Below are positions 6,438 through 6,527 of a DNA stretch of 6,527 nucleotides, piece after piece; the first letter of the stretch is position 1; every line of letters begins with the position of its first letter. The notes beneath the pieces were generated by a model that had not been told where the DNA came from, searched no databases, and was given only the letters and a program-made list of their open reading frames with translations. Source of the stretch: Pseudomonadota bacterium. GTDB lineage: Bacteria > Pseudomonadota > Gammaproteobacteria > Acidiferrobacterales > Acidiferrobacteraceae. The translations under genes and the position numbers were made by a program. The stretch is from assembly GCA_021795255.1 (NCBI GenBank), contig JAJYPQ010000138.1, positions 1-6,527 of the forward strand, given 5' to 3'.

Positions 6438-6527
6438 ATGCGTGTTGATGAGACGACAGTTCTGGAAGCCATGCGCTTTCGTCACGCCTGTAAGGTGTTC
6501 GATCCCAAGCGCCGCATCCCGGATGCC
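6438..6527 (+). CDS. Nitroreductase-family flavoprotein, 5' end only
   Basis: The first 30 codons of a gene cut by the window edge. ATG 6438 has AAGGAG nine bases upstream. The peptide MRVDETTVLEAMRF then RHACKVFDPKRRIPDA fits the N-terminus of nitroreductase/NAD(P)H oxidoreductases of the NfsB type. RHxxK (residues 15-19) corresponds to the RHSTK of E. coli NfsB, whose residues hold the FMN phosphate, and FDxxxxI follows as in that family. Such enzymes are usually cytoplasmic FMN-dependent dimers that reduce nitroaromatics or quinones with NAD(P)H; the physiological substrate cannot be inferred. It is transcribed away from the UppS-like pseudogene. The remaining roughly 85% lies outside the window, so intactness is unknown. 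Confidence 0.75.
   Translation, partial: MRVDETTVLEAMRFRHACKVFDPKRRIPDA

Noticed and set aside
1..6527. A new multi-gene defence or biosynthetic system
   Set aside because: The intact genes belong to unrelated known families on both strands. A dGTPase can be linked to phage defence, but no neighbouring effector or sensor supports that here.

Overview
The window is bacterial chromosomal DNA from a GC-rich (by eye about 55-60%) proteobacterium. The gene types (an MctP-type organic acid symporter with a DUF3311 partner, a YidH-like DUF202 protein, a long-form dGTPase, a HemK/PrmC-family methyltransferase) and the good Shine-Dalgarno sites fit Proteobacteria, perhaps a gammaproteobacterium. The species cannot be read from this sequence. 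I see no rRNA, tRNA, CRISPR array, transposase gene or phage gene.

Layout, left to right. (1) 25-1778, minus strand: a two-gene operon, DUF3311 small membrane protein then MctP-like sodium:monocarboxylate symporter, joined by an ATGA overlap. (2) 1779-2724: gene-poor. It holds a candidate promoter for the transporter operon, a decayed C-terminal remnant of a NodU/CmcH-type carbamoyltransferase (minus strand), a very short doubtful ORF, and a 16-bp inverted repeat that looks like an operator. (3) 2725-3111, plus: YidH-like DUF202 three-helix membrane protein, overlapping tail-to-tail by 35 bp with (4) 3077-3970, minus: a PrmC/HemK-family methyltransferase with an unusual SAM-binding motif. (5) 3971-4106: spacer with a sequence resembling a solo IS3-family terminus. 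(6) 4107-5474, minus: dGTPase (dgt). (7) 5575-6167, minus: an almost full-length but heavily broken cis-prenyltransferase (UppS-like) gene, with a 4-residue loss over the catalytic Asp motif, several frameshifts and two stop codons. A 34-bp near-perfect palindrome lies on one of the stops. (8) 6168-6437: spacer with a possible further remnant. (9) 6438-6527, plus: the first 30 codons of a nitroreductase-family flavoprotein running off the window.

The intact genes are unrelated housekeeping or metabolic functions: organic acid uptake, nucleotide pool control, protein methylation and flavin-dependent reduction. They do not form one pathway. The striking feature is decay. Two gene remnants, a possible insertion-sequence scar and a quasi-palindrome sit between healthy genes, so this looks like a segment undergoing local gene loss. 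I found no convincing new multi-gene system. The best leads are the mechanism of decay of the UppS-like gene and the divergent methyltransferase.
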